A stretch of 64,000 bases of DNA from Nocardioides jishulii (GCF_006007965.1 NZ_CP040748.1:1922001-1986000), one strand, 5' to 3'; counted from the first letter of the stretch, positions 45,214-53,691 are shown. A program made the numbers and translations. The notes: generated from the sequence alone by a model not told the origin.

Positions 45214-45431
45214 CCACCAGCCGGCGACCGGACGACCGCGCGAGCGTCGACCTGTACTGGCTCCCTCTGGGGGCCGGTGCCGGCGGTCAGTGCGTGCGGG
45301 GATGCGGCCGCCTCTACGAAGGACTCGCCGCCGCCCGCCGGCACCGGCAGCGCGCCGACCTTTACCACTCGGCCCTGGTCGTCCACCACGACGGACACGA
45401 CCACGCCATCGAGATGGCACCACCGTCATGA
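45210..45431 (+). pseudogene. Truncated conserved hypothetical protein
   Basis: A 73-residue frame overlaps the hydrolase stop (GTGA at 45210-45213). It reads VDLYWLPLGAG ... GRLYEGLAAARR ... LYHSALVVHHDGHDHAIEMAP, which looks like the N-terminus of a longer actinobacterial protein cut soon after the IEMAP segment. It is listed as a relic because it ends abruptly; its function is unknown. Confidence 0.5.
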
Positions 45432-45550
45432 GCTAGAAAAGCCCAGGAAGTCGACATCCACCTGGACCATGCTCGGCGTCTCCCGCGTTCGTGGGGCGGC
45501 CCGACCCTCAGGCTGGCAGGCTGACGAATGACCGACCAACCCGGGGGGCG

Positions 45551-46900
45551 ATGAAGCGCGTGAGACGTTTGTGGAACGGGATCGTGCATCCCGCTCGGAT
45601 CGTGCCTCTCGCGTTCCTTGCGGCAGTCCTGCTCGGCGCTGTGCTGCTCTCGTTGCCGATCTCGACCCCCGGTCCGACCCGTCCCCCGGTCCTGACGGCC
45701 GCGTTCACCAGCGTCTCCGCGGTGTGCGTCACCGGCCTGACCACGGTGGACACCGCGACGTACTGGTCACCGTTCGGACAGGCCGTCATCGTGGGTCTCA
45801 TCCAGGTCGGCGGGTTCGGGATCATGACCTTGGCGACACTGCTGGGGATGCTCGTGGGCAGCAAGTTGCGCCTCAGGTCTTCGCTCATCGCCCAGGCCGA
45901 GACCCACACCCTCAACATCGGCGACGTCCGTCATGTCGTGCGCCGCGTCGCCATCACCATGCTGGCGTTCGAGGCCGTCTTCGCGATCATGCTGGCGCTG
46001 CGCTTCCGTGCCCGGTACGGCGACACCTGGGCCGAGGCGGTCTGGCACGGCGTCTTCCACTCGATCTCGGCATTCAACAACGCCGGGTTCGCGCTCTACT
46101 CCGACAACCTCATGGGATTCGTCGACGACGCCTGGATCATGTTCCCCATCTGTGTCGCCATCGTCGCCGGAGGCATCGGCTTTCCGGTCCTGTTCGAACT
46201 AGGCCGTCGCTGGCGACAGCCGCGGGCATGGACGGTGCACACCCGTTTGACGGTCTACGGATCCGTGGTCCTGCTCGTCGCAGGGATCGGCGCGTTCCTC
46301 GCCCTGGAATGGACCAATGGAGGCACCCTCGGCGGCCTCACCGCGTGGGGCAAGATCGTCGGTGGCGTCACCGGCGGCGTCGTGCCCCGGACGGCGGGCT
46401 TCAACAGCATCGACTACGGCCAAATCACACCCGAGACCATGGCTGTCAACTACGTCCTCATGTTCATCGGCGGCGGCTCAGCCGGCACCGCCGGCGGCAT
46501 CAAGGTCACCACCTTCTTCCTCCTCGCCTTCGTCATCTGGTCCGAGGTACGCGGCGAGCGCGACACGAACATCGCCCATCGAAGGATCGGCGGCGACACC
46601 GTGCGCCAAGCCCTCACCGTCGTCCTGCTGGCTCTCGCCGCCATCGCCGTGGGCACCATGGCGATCCTGCTGGTCACCGACTACACCCTCGACGTGGTCC
46701 TGTTCGAGACCATCTCCGCATTCGCTACCGTCGGCCTGTCCACCGGCATCACCCCGAACCTGCCCCCTGCTGCCGAGATCACCCTCATGGTGCTCATGTA
46801 CGTGGGGCGCGTCGGCACCATCACGGTGGCCTCAGCGCTCGCACTGAAGTCCCGCCACCGCCACTTCCACCTGCCCGAGGAGCGACCCGTCATTGGCTAA
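45551..46900 (+). CDS. trkH: TrkH/KtrB-type potassium uptake channel subunit
   Basis: This 449-residue membrane protein has the four repeated M1-P-M2 units of the Trk/Ktr superfamily, with selectivity-filter-like sequences TSVSAVCVTGLTTVDT, HSISAFNNAGFALYSD, VVPRTAGFNSIDY and ISAFATVGLSTGI. It moves K+ across the membrane in complex with the cytoplasmic TrkA protein encoded next. The start is ATG 45551, with a G-rich ribosome site directly before it. The stop region overlaps the trkA start by 8 bases. Confidence 0.92.
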   Translation: MKRVRRLWNGIVHPARIVPLAFLAAVLLGAVLLSLPISTPGPTRPPVLTAAFTSVSAVCVTGLTTVDTATYWSPFGQAVIVGLIQVGGFGIMTLATLLGMLVGSKLRLRSSLIAQAETHTLNIGDVRHVVRRVAITMLAFEAVFAIMLALRFRARYGDTWAEAVWHGVFHSISAFNNAGFALYSDNLMGFVDDAWIMFPICVAIVAGGIGFPVLFELGRRWRQPRAWTVHTRLTVYGSVVLLVAGIGAFLALEWTNGGTLGGLTAWGKIVGGVTGGVVPRTAGFNSIDYGQITPETMAVNYVLMFIGGGSAGTAGGIKVTTFFLLAFVIWSEVRGERDTNIAHRRIGGDTVRQALTVVLLALAAIAVGTMAILLVTDYTLDVVLFETISAFATVGLSTGITPNLPPAAEITLMVLMYVGRVGTITVASALALKSRHRHFHLPEERPVIG

Positions 46901-47564
46901 GTTCAGGAATCCCGCCTCGACCACAGTGCTCATCATCGGCCTCGGCCGGTTCGGCTCCGCGGTCGCCGAGTCCTTGGTCGGCATGGGGCACGAGGTCCTG
47001 GCCATCGACGAGAACCAGGCCCTGGTCGACCGATGGGCCGATGAACTGACCCACGTCGCACAGGCCGACACCACCGACGACGAGGCGCTCCGCCAACTCG
47101 GCGTGGCCGACTTCGAGCGGGCGGTGGTCGCGATCGGCACCGACATCGAGGCCAGCGTCCTGACCGTCCTCGCGCTCGCCGAAGCTGGTGTCCCCGACAT
47201 CTGGGCCAAGGCCATCACTCGCAAACACGGCGCCATCCTCGAGCGGGTCGGCGCCCACCACGTCATCTACCCCGAGCACTCCATGGGCGAGCGCGTCGCC
47301 CACCTGCTCACCGGCAGGATGATCGACTACATCGAGTTCGACGACGAGTTCTCCATCGCCCGCACCCTGGCGCCACCCTTCACCTGGGACAAGACGCTCG
47401 CCGAGTCAGCACCGCGCACCAAGCACGGCGTGACCATCGTCGGGGTCAAGCGCACCGGCGAAGACTTCACCTACGCCCGCCCCGAGACCACCGTGACCCG
47501 CCACGACCACCTCATCGTCTCCGGCCCCACCCGCGTCGTGGAAAAATTCTGCAACATGCACTGA
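46893..47564 (+). CDS. trkA: TrkA/KtrA-type potassium channel regulatory subunit
   Basis: This 223-residue protein has an RCK_N Rossmann domain with VLIIGLGRFGSAVAESL and the acidic DENQALV after strand 2 for nucleotide binding, followed by an RCK_C domain (about 140-220, ending HDHLIVSGPTRVVEKF). It gates the TrkH channel in response to nucleotide. TTG 46893 is used as start, inside the trkH 3' end, so the two are translationally coupled. Confidence 0.9.
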   Translation: MAKFRNPASTTVLIIGLGRFGSAVAESLVGMGHEVLAIDENQALVDRWADELTHVAQADTTDDEALRQLGVADFERAVVAIGTDIEASVLTVLALAEAGVPDIWAKAITRKHGAILERVGAHHVIYPEHSMGERVAHLLTGRMIDYIEFDDEFSIARTLAPPFTWDKTLAESAPRTKHGVTIVGVKRTGEDFTYARPETTVTRHDHLIVSGPTRVVEKFCNMH

Positions 47565-48057
47565 CGCCTCTCGTGCCGGGGGGATGCCTGCCGTCCCGTA
47601 CGAGGAGCACTGATGTCGCCGCGCGCTGCGTCGTACCCGCCCTTGGGCGCCTATGCAGAATGTCGAGACCGCGCACCATGGCACCGCTAGGAACGTCAGC
47701 CGCCTGGCTAGCGTGTTACATATCTGGTACACAGCGAGCCGCATTTCTGACGTTTGCGCGCAGGTCAGCATGGGTCAGTCAGTACTACCACTTCTGGTCC
47801 CAGCTCGACCGATCTCGTCGTCCGTGCGTCGGCGGCCGGCTTCCGCACCCTGGTACTCCCGCACTTCGCCGTCTCACTATTTCGTCGGCGCACGGACCAA
47901 GCTGACACTGCCGCTGAGCCGGTCTTCCCCACCCGCAACGGCACCTGGCACCAGGTCACCAACGTGGAACGCCTGTGATGCCCAGGCACGTTGGTCGAGA
48001 ACTTGCGACGACACGATCTGAGATCGCGGATGGGTGAAGGCCTCCCGGTGTGGAGTG
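47565..48057. other. Gap without a supported gene
   Basis: Roughly 490 bases between trkA and the IS481 left end. Several overlapping open frames exist but none has a good ribosome site or a recognisable protein. It contains an AT-richer patch near 47715-47750 that could be a promoter or old insertion scar. Nothing else is seen. Confidence 0.35.
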
Positions 48058-49108
48058 GAGCTGTCTAAGGAACCGCTCCGCCACCCCAAGGAGGCCTTCA
48101 TGCCCCACGCTACCCATGCCAACGCAGCCCTGACCCCGCGTGCCCAACTTCGGCTGGCACGCCTGATCGTTGACCACGGCTGGTCGCCCGCACGGGCCGC
48201 CGAGCGCTACGACGTCTCGTGGCGCACCGCGAAGAAGTGGGCCGAGCGCTACCGCGACGAAGGCCCGGACGGGATGCATGACCGGTCCTCGGCCCCGCAC
48301 CACCAGCCGAACCGCACGCCCGCGCCGGTGGTCCGCAAGATCGTGCACCTGCGCTGGAAACAGCGGCTGGGACCAGTCGAGATCGCCGACCGGTTGGGCA
48401 GGGCGTCCTCGACCGTGCACGCGGTCCTGGTCCGGTGTCGGATCAACCGACTCACCCACATCGACCGGGCTACCGGTGAGGCGATCCGGCGCTACAAACA
48501 CGAACGCCCCGGTGACCTGATCCACGTCGACGTCAAGAAACTCGGTCGGGTTCCCGACGGCGGCGGTTGGCGTTACGTCGGCCGTAAACAGGGCAACCGC
48601 AACCGTGCCGCCACGCCCGACCTGCCGCGCAACAAGTGGCGCAACCCACTCGGCGGGACCTGCTACCTGCACACCGTGATCGACGACCACTCGCGCGTGG
48701 CCTACGTCGAGGCCCACGACGACGAGACCAAGGAGACTGCCGCAGCCGTACTGCGCAACGCTGTCGCCTGGTTCGCCGACCGCGGTGTCACCGTGAAACG
48801 GGTGCTATCTGACAACGGCAGCTGCTACAAGTCGAACCTTTGGAACCAGACCTGCGCCGAGCTGGGCATCACCCCGAAGAAGACCCGCCCCTACCGCCCA
48901 CAGACCAACGGCAAGATCGAACGCTTCCACCGCACCCTGGCCGAGGGCTGGGCGTTCAAGAAGTTCTACAGCTCCGAGGCCGCGCGACTCGCGGCCCTGC
49001 CAGCATGGATCCACGAGTACAACCACCACCGGCCCCACTCGGCCATCGGGAAACACTCACCCATCACCAGGTTGGACAACCTGGCTGGGCATCACAGCTA
49101 GTTGGCCG
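48058..49108 (+). mobile_element. IS481-family insertion sequence
   Basis: A single-gene element of about 1.05 kb. The left end near 48058 reads AGCTGTCTAAGG and the complement of the right end near 49108 reads AGCTGTGATGCC, giving a short imperfect inverted repeat. Exact ends are uncertain by a few bases and no target duplication was confirmed. It abuts the tRNA-Pro-fragment region. Confidence 0.65.
48100..49101 (+). CDS. IS481-family transposase
   Basis: This 333-residue transposase has an N-terminal helix-turn-helix (ARLIVDHGWSPARAAERY) and an rve integrase core with the three acidic residues in IHVDVKKLGR, VLSDNGSCYKS and NGKIERFHRTL. The C-terminus YNHHRPHSAIGKHSPI is characteristic of the family. 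AAGGAGG lies before ATG 48100. The catalytic triad is intact, so the element may be active. Confidence 0.92.
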   Translation: MPHATHANAALTPRAQLRLARLIVDHGWSPARAAERYDVSWRTAKKWAERYRDEGPDGMHDRSSAPHHQPNRTPAPVVRKIVHLRWKQRLGPVEIADRLGRASSTVHAVLVRCRINRLTHIDRATGEAIRRYKHERPGDLIHVDVKKLGRVPDGGGWRYVGRKQGNRNRAATPDLPRNKWRNPLGGTCYLHTVIDDHSRVAYVEAHDDETKETAAAVLRNAVAWFADRGVTVKRVLSDNGSCYKSNLWNQTCAELGITPKKTRPYRPQTNGKIERFHRTLAEGWAFKKFYSSEAARLAALPAWIHEYNHHRPHSAIGKHSPITRLDNLAGHHS

Positions 49109-49123
49109 TTCTAGCTCAAATGC

Positions 49124-49167
49124 GAACCGCCCCCGACACTGCGTTCTCCGCAGGTCAGGGGCGGTTC
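49124..49167. terminator. Terminator hairpin beside the tRNA-Pro fragment
   Basis: Arms 49124-49133 and 49158-49167 are perfectly complementary over 10 bp, with an inner CTGCG/CGCAG stem. It lies just left of the tRNA-Pro 3' fragment, where the terminator of a minus-strand tRNA would be. Confidence 0.6.
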
Positions 49168-49171
49168 TTCG

Positions 49172-49205
49172 GTCGGGCTGACAGGATTTGAACCTGCGAC
49201 CCCCC
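49172..49205 (-). other. tRNA-Pro 3' fragment, candidate attachment site
   Basis: On the minus strand this reads as the T-arm and acceptor end of a tRNA-Pro (GGTCGCAGGTTCAAATCC-type arm ending in CAGCCCGACC). The anticodon arm and 5' half are absent to the right. This is what remains at one junction after an element integrates into the 3' end of a tRNA gene. No integrase gene follows before 51594. Confidence 0.6.
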
Positions 49206-49561
49206 GGAGAAATTCGGGGCGTTTTGGACCTTGACGATCAACACCGGAAACAGCGGGTGGGACTGCAGTAGAGAGCGTGACGGATCGCCCATGCAAGCTC
49301 GTACTTGTTACCGAACTTGTCCGTCTCTCCCCCAGGCCTAGGTGACACGTCGACCCCACGATCACTTTCAACTGGCTCGAACGCCGGTAGGGCGATATCG
49401 AGCGCAGACTAGCCGAAGGGCGTCATTGGCGGCTGCACGGATGCGTGAAACTGTCACCCGTTCGCGCAACAGACCCGCTTCGCGAGAGTGCGTCTAACCC
49501 CCGCCTATGAACCCCATCGGGTCAACCACTCACGCCGATGAGCGGGCGGCGCATGCGCGGA
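49206..49561. other. Gap right of the tRNA-Pro fragment
   Basis: About 350 bases with no supported gene and lower coding character than its neighbours. No repeats or terminators were recognised. It may be the non-coding end of a small integrated element. Confidence 0.35.
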
Positions 49562-49903
49562 TCAGTCCCCGATCCAGAAGAGGGCTGAGCTTGGATCTCT
49601 TGAGCACTCCTCAGCCAAGATTCGCAGGCGAAGTAGTCCCCTCTGCTCCGGGCCGCCCTCCGCCATCGTGAGGGCACGGGCGCAGTCGGCAATGACACGT
49701 GCCATGGCCCCGGACGGCATCTTCGTTTCCCCGAAAGGGTCCACCGATTCGAGGACCGGCAACCCACCCGGCACCAGGCCATATGGAGGCTGATCAACGA
49801 ACCGGTCGAAATCGCCAGCCGCGTCGAAGGTTCCGCCGGACGGGTCGGGCAAGCCCGTTCGCGCACGCCCCGCCTGATCGCGGAGTTCGACGTAGATGCC
49901 CAC
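49562..49903 (-). CDS. Hypothetical protein, about 113 residues
   Basis: A minus-strand frame reads a plausible soluble protein (GIYVELRDQAGRARTGLPDP ... SGAMARVIADCARALTMAEG). GTG 49903 is a guess at the start; the frame is open further upstream to 50173, but that part is Arg/Ser-rich and unlikely to be coding. No family is recognised. Confidence 0.45.
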   Translation of the reverse strand: MGIYVELRDQAGRARTGLPDPSGGTFDAAGDFDRFVDQPPYGLVPGGLPVLESVDPFGETKMPSGAMARVIADCARALTMAEGGPEQRGLLRLRILAEECSRDPSSALFWIGD

Positions 49904-50175
49904 CTGGCCGATTCTCGTGGGCGGCGTCCCTTGCCGTCGAATGCATAGCCTGCGCTCATGCAGCAGAGAGCGTGCGCTGCGGCAATCCGGACCTACCGCG
50001 ATGAGTGGTGTGCGGCCGTGAGTCATTCCCCCGCCTGGGCCCCGAGAGCTTCCGCTCCCGCCGGAGTGATGGGGCTGAGAACGGGTTGAAGAAGTAGAGA
50101 GTAGGCGCCGTCTATGTGGCCCTTGTGAGTACATCGGCTCATGCCGCTCGTCGCGTACCCGGCCTACCGTCAATC

Positions 50176-50355
50176 ATGGCTCGAGACGAGGAAGTGACTT
50201 CACTGGAGGAACTGCTGTCGCCTCCATCGGTTCTGGCGCCTCGGCGACCACCAGGACCGGGGCTGTTCGTCGGCTGCCTGGTCGCCGCGGTCGTTGCCTT
50301 GGCATGGTTCCCTCGGGTCATCTACCTGTTCTTCCCGCTTCCCTGGACCTTCTGA
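50176..50355 (+). CDS. Small single-pass membrane protein
   Basis: A 59-residue frame from ATG 50176 has a polar N-terminus (RDEEVTSLEELL) and one hydrophobic segment (LFVGCLVAAVVALAWF) ending in aromatic residues. It is short and unrecognised. It lies in the accessory stretch between the tRNA-Pro and tRNA-Val fragments. Confidence 0.4.
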   Translation: MARDEEVTSLEELLSPPSVLAPRRPPGPGLFVGCLVAAVVALAWFPRVIYLFFPLPWTF

Positions 50356-50493
50356 TGTGGCTGTTCGGGCAGTGATAGCAGGAAGTGCAATCCGAAGTGC
50401 TGCGTCCTTCCCCCGCGAGACGACCACAGATTTGCCGAAGATGAACCTCCCGTTCGGCGGACCTTCGGCTCGTCGCTGTCGTACGTTGCACGG

Positions 50494-50874
50494 GTGGAGA
50501 GCGAATTGCTGGAGCGCGAGTGGCGCCTGCTCTTGAAAGCCGACCCCGCAGCGAGGGCCGCGCTGGCGGCGACCAATCCTCACGCCGCCTACGAAGCGAT
50601 CAGCTGGTCGCGAAACGACCTACTCGACGACCCTCAGATGCCCCATGTAGGCGCCATCTTTTGCGCCTGGGCCGAACTTGAAGACCTCTACGAGATCGGC
50701 CGCACCTCCCCAAACGAGTTCCAAGCGATCGTCCGTATCGCGATGGACAGGTGGCTGTCGCGCCCAGCAGTGCAGTCCAGAGCCTGGATTGAACGGTGGG
50801 TGACCGACACCCGTGGCGTCGTTGCAGCACGGTTCAAGGAAGACGGAACCATCCTCGACGGCAAGCCGGTCTGA
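50494..50874 (+). CDS. Hypothetical protein, 126 residues
   Basis: An acidic, helical soluble protein with WRLLLKADPAARAALAA near the start and AWAELEDLYEIGRTSPNEF in the middle. The composition is clearly protein-like and better than competing frames. GTG 50494 is the start. No family is recognised; it is probably element cargo. Confidence 0.6.
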   Translation: MESELLEREWRLLLKADPAARAALAATNPHAAYEAISWSRNDLLDDPQMPHVGAIFCAWAELEDLYEIGRTSPNEFQAIVRIAMDRWLSRPAVQSRAWIERWVTDTRGVVAARFKEDGTILDGKPV

Positions 50875-50982
50875 CGCGCAACGGTAGGGCCCGGCCTTAT
50901 GTGAGTCACTTCCCCGCGAATGATCTGGGCGCCCCTCGAAATCCGAAGTCACACCTCGGGCCAGAGGCAATCGTGGCACTTG

Positions 50983-51039
50983 GTGCACCTACGGAGACAG
51001 GAGTGGTCATCCGGGCCACCTCGTCTCCGGGAGTCAGTC
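50983..51039 (+). repeat. Excisionase upstream repeat
   Basis: This segment, together with the first 23 codons of the following gene, is nearly identical to 30422-30551. It contains GGAGAC (50992) and its complement GTCTCC further on as an inverted repeat just before the start codon, which may be an operator for self-regulation of the excisionase. Confidence 0.65.
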
Positions 51040-51249
51040 ATGGCCACCACCTCACGACGCCTCGTGTCCCTGAGCGAAGCAGCAGAGATCCTCGCCGTGT
51101 GCCCCAAGACAGTCCGCCGCTATGTCTCCGAGGGGCACCTCGAAGCGGTTCGTCTGGGCAGTAAGACCTTGCGGATCAGAGTCGAGTCCATCGAGCGGTT
51201 CATCGACGCCTGCCCAGTCGGGGGCGGCTCGAAGCGGCTCTCGCGATGA
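51040..51249 (+). CDS. Excisionase-type helix-turn-helix protein
   Basis: This 69-residue MerR-like winged helix (HTH_17) protein reads SLSEAAEILAVCPKTVRRYVSEGHLEAVRLGSKTLRI, typical of excisionase/DNA-binding proteins of integrative elements. It would bind the attachment region and direct the nearby tyrosine integrase toward excision. It lies left of the tRNA-Val fragment at 51400 while the integrase lies right of it, consistent with the junction of two elements in tandem. Confidence 0.8.
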   Translation: MATTSRRLVSLSEAAEILAVCPKTVRRYVSEGHLEAVRLGSKTLRIRVESIERFIDACPVGGGSKRLSR

Positions 51250-51362
51250 TGCCAACCGCCGGGATCCGACTTCAAAGTGAGGGGTGTGAGCGACCTCACG
51301 AGAGGGGCAAACGGGGACATCTACGCCTGATCCTTGTTCCCCGTATGTTCCCCGAAACGGAA

Positions 51363-51384
51363 AGAGCCCCTCGAAAGGGGCTCT
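51363..51384. terminator. Hairpin beside the tRNA-Val fragment
   Basis: AGAGCCCC (51363-51370) and GGGGCTCT (51377-51384) form a perfect 8-bp stem with a 6-base loop, followed 15 bases later by the tRNA-Val 3' fragment. The position matches the terminator of a minus-strand tRNA gene. Confidence 0.6.
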
Positions 51385-51399
51385 GACCTGCGGTTTTAC

Positions 51400-51425
51400 G
51401 GTGGGCGATACTGGGTTCGAACCAG
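51400..51425 (-). other. tRNA-Val 3' fragment, attachment site next to integrase
   Basis: On the minus strand this is the T-arm and acceptor end of an actinobacterial tRNA-Val (CTGGTTCGAACCCAGTATCG-type, ending in CGCCCACC). The rest of the tRNA is missing to the right, where the integrase gene starts 170 bases away. It is the cleaner counterpart of the fragment at 8790-8815 and is the likely core site used by the integrase. Confidence 0.7.
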
Positions 51426-51522
51426 ATATTCAGGCCCCTTCTCAGGAGCCACAAATGAGCCACAAACACGCTCTGACCTCCGGGTTTACCGCACCCACAA
51501 CTCCCACAGTTGTGGACTCTGA

Positions 51523-51573
51523 AGACCACGAATACCCTCTTTAAGACCACGCCTAGACCACGCAGAGACCACG
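51523..51573 (+). repeat. Four AGACCACG iterons before the integrase
   Basis: AGACCACG occurs at 51523, 51544, 51555 and 51566, spaced by 21, 11 and 11 bases, so all copies face the same side of the helix. They lie between the att core and the integrase start. Such phased direct repeats are typical of arm-type binding sites of tyrosine integrases or of an excisionase. Confidence 0.65.
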
Positions 51574-51593
51574 AAACGAAGGGGTTCAGCCCC

Positions 51594-52820
51594 ATGGCTC
51601 GGACCAGCAGACGCTCCTTCGGGGCGATCGAAAAGATGCCAAGTGGGCGCTACCGAGCGCGCTACACCGACCCCTATGGTCGCCACGCGGCCGATGGCTC
51701 TCAGATGCGCCACAACGCACCCTTCAGCTTCGCAGCCAAGGCCGATGCAGAGGCGTGGCTCGTCGACGAGCGACGTCTGGTGACGGGAGGAGACTGGACG
51801 CCACCTTCCGAAAGACTCGCAGCGCGCAGGCAGGCCTCGCCCACCATGGCCGCGTACGCACCCACGTGGCTTGCGCAGAGGAAGGTCAAGGGACAGCCCC
51901 TGGCCGATCGAACCCGCGACCACTATCAAGACCTCCTGGACCGATTCATCCTGCCCAGGTTCGCGGACGTCGAACTGAAGCACATCTCCCCCGAGTCGGT
52001 TGCACTGTGGTACGACACCCTGGACAAGCCGACCTACCAGGCGCACGCCTACTCCTTGTTGCGCGCGATCATGCGCACCGCAGCCGACCCCACGAAGAAC
52101 AACGGCTCCCCCCTCATCCCCTACAACCCGTGCGGGATCTCCGGCGGCGGATCGTCGGGCGGCAAGCGCAAGATCAAGCCAGCGACCGTGGAGGAGATCG
52201 TCACGATCGTCCAGAACATGCCGGACAAACACCGCCTCATGGTGATCCTGGCCGACAGTTGTGCCCTCCGTTTCGGCGAACTGGCCGAACTGCGCCGCAT
52301 GGACGTCGACACGAAGAACGCCGTCATCCACGTACGTCGCAGCGTCGTCCGGTCCAAGTCCGCGGGGGTCGTCGCCAAGGCACCCAAGAGCGAGGCCGGC
52401 ATTCGCGATGTCCCCATCCCGCCCGACATCCTCGAGGCCGTGATCGAACATCGAAGGGAACACGCGGCACCGGGACCCCAAGGGCTGATGTTTCCCGGCT
52501 CCGGCGGTGGCCATCTCTCCCCCAGCGCCTTCTACGGCAAAGTCTCAAAGAAGCGACGTGGGAAACCCGACACCACGGGATGGGGTTGGTACGAAGCTCG
52601 TCGTCTAGCAGGACGCGAAGACCTCCGCTTCCACGACCTCAGACACGGGGCACTCACGGAAGCAGCTCGGCACGGCGCGACTCTGGCGGAACTCATGGCA
52701 CTCGGTGGTCACTCCACCAGCCAGGCCGCCATGCGCTACCAGCAAGCTGCTTCCGATCGCCTTGCAGAGCTGGCTCGGAAGCGTGCCGAAGCACGGGGGT
52801 GGACCGCGAGTACGGACTGA
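51594..52820 (+). CDS. Tyrosine-family site-specific integrase
   Basis: This 408-residue integrase has an N-terminal arm-binding AP2-like region (SFGAIEKMPSGRYRARYTDPYG), a SAM-like core-binding domain (about 85-190) and a catalytic domain with the arginine in CALRFGELAEL, HDLRHG, GGHST and the tyrosine in MRYQQA, so the active-site set is complete. ATG 51594 follows GAAGGGG. Together with the adjacent tRNA-Val fragment it defines the left end of an integrative element that extends right beyond the window. Confidence 0.93.
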   Translation: MARTSRRSFGAIEKMPSGRYRARYTDPYGRHAADGSQMRHNAPFSFAAKADAEAWLVDERRLVTGGDWTPPSERLAARRQASPTMAAYAPTWLAQRKVKGQPLADRTRDHYQDLLDRFILPRFADVELKHISPESVALWYDTLDKPTYQAHAYSLLRAIMRTAADPTKNNGSPLIPYNPCGISGGGSSGGKRKIKPATVEEIVTIVQNMPDKHRLMVILADSCALRFGELAELRRMDVDTKNAVIHVRRSVVRSKSAGVVAKAPKSEAGIRDVPIPPDILEAVIEHRREHAAPGPQGLMFPGSGGGHLSPSAFYGKVSKKRRGKPDTTGWGWYEARRLAGREDLRFHDLRHGALTEAARHGATLAELMALGGHSTSQAAMRYQQAASDRLAELARKRAEARGWTASTD

Positions 52821-53031
52821 ACCAACTCACGAGCCCGGTTGGCCCGGTGGCGTCGCAGCCGAAGAGGCCAATCCTCACGGCTTGGACAGCCGTAACCAGT
52901 TGCTCGACTCAATGTGACTGCCCCAGCGCCGATCACTCCGCGGTTCTCCCCGCCTGTGCCGCCTGCCGCGGATATGCTCACGCATTGAGGAATGACCTCG
53001 CAAGCCGGCGGGTCAAGGGTTAGGGGAAAGC

Positions 53032-53691
53032 ATGACCGCCCAGGTCGCGACAGCGCCAGACGTGCAGGCCAAAGTCGAGGAGCAGCTCGTGAAGTCCCGG
53101 CACCGGGTGAAGACGTACGGCGAGGTCCTGACGCCCCGACACATGGTCGACCGCATGCTCGACCTGGTGCAGAAGGACTTGGAATGCGTCGACAGCACCT
53201 TCCTAGAGCCGTCAGCCGGCGACGGTAACTTCCTGATCGCGATCCTGGAGCGCAAGTTGCAGGCCATCGAGCGCAGTTACCCATACGGGAAGTGGCCCGA
53301 GGCCTCGCTGTTCGCCTTGGCCTCGATCTACGGCATCGAGCTGCTGGAGGACAATCACAAGGACGCCAAGTTGCTGATGCTCTCGACGTTCCTGCGCTTT
53401 CACAAGGAGCGCGAGGTGCCCTGCGGGCCACGGACGAGCCTGTACCGGTCCGCTGCCTTCCTTATCGACACCAACGTCGTCCGTGGGAACACCCTCACAG
53501 GTCTAGACTGGCGGGCCAGTGAGATCCAGCTCTCCTGGTGGCACCGGGTCGAGGGCCTGCCTGGGATGGTCCAGCGGGAGCCGTTCACGTTCTCCTCACT
53601 GCGCGAGGGGGCCCTCGACTTCAACGTCTACCCGGACTACGAGCCTTGCCCGATCGAAGAGGTACACGAGCAGGGCGGCTCGAATGGCTAG
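53032..53691 (+). CDS. SAM-binding half of an N6-adenine DNA methyltransferase
   Basis: This 219-residue protein has the type I/IIG adenine methylase N-terminal pattern GEVLTPRHMVDRMLDLV (30-46), motif I FLEPSAGDGNFLIAIL (57-72) for S-adenosylmethionine and YGIELLEDN (about 103-111), the usual motif II/III region. No NPPY catalytic motif follows; the protein ends with an acidic tail. It therefore lacks the part that flips and methylates adenine. GGGGAAAG precedes ATG 53032. The stop overlaps the next start by 8 bases, so it is coupled to the helicase gene. Confidence 0.8.
   Translation: MTAQVATAPDVQAKVEEQLVKSRHRVKTYGEVLTPRHMVDRMLDLVQKDLECVDSTFLEPSAGDGNFLIAILERKLQAIERSYPYGKWPEASLFALASIYGIELLEDNHKDAKLLMLSTFLRFHKEREVPCGPRTSLYRSAAFLIDTNVVRGNTLTGLDWRASEIQLSWWHRVEGLPGMVQREPFTFSSLREGALDFNVYPDYEPCPIEEVHEQGGSNG

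Noticed and set aside
51400..51425. Intact tRNA-Val gene
   Set aside because: Only the T-arm and acceptor 3' part are present; anticodon and D-arm do not follow in the expected direction. The same holds for the fragments at 8790 and 49172.
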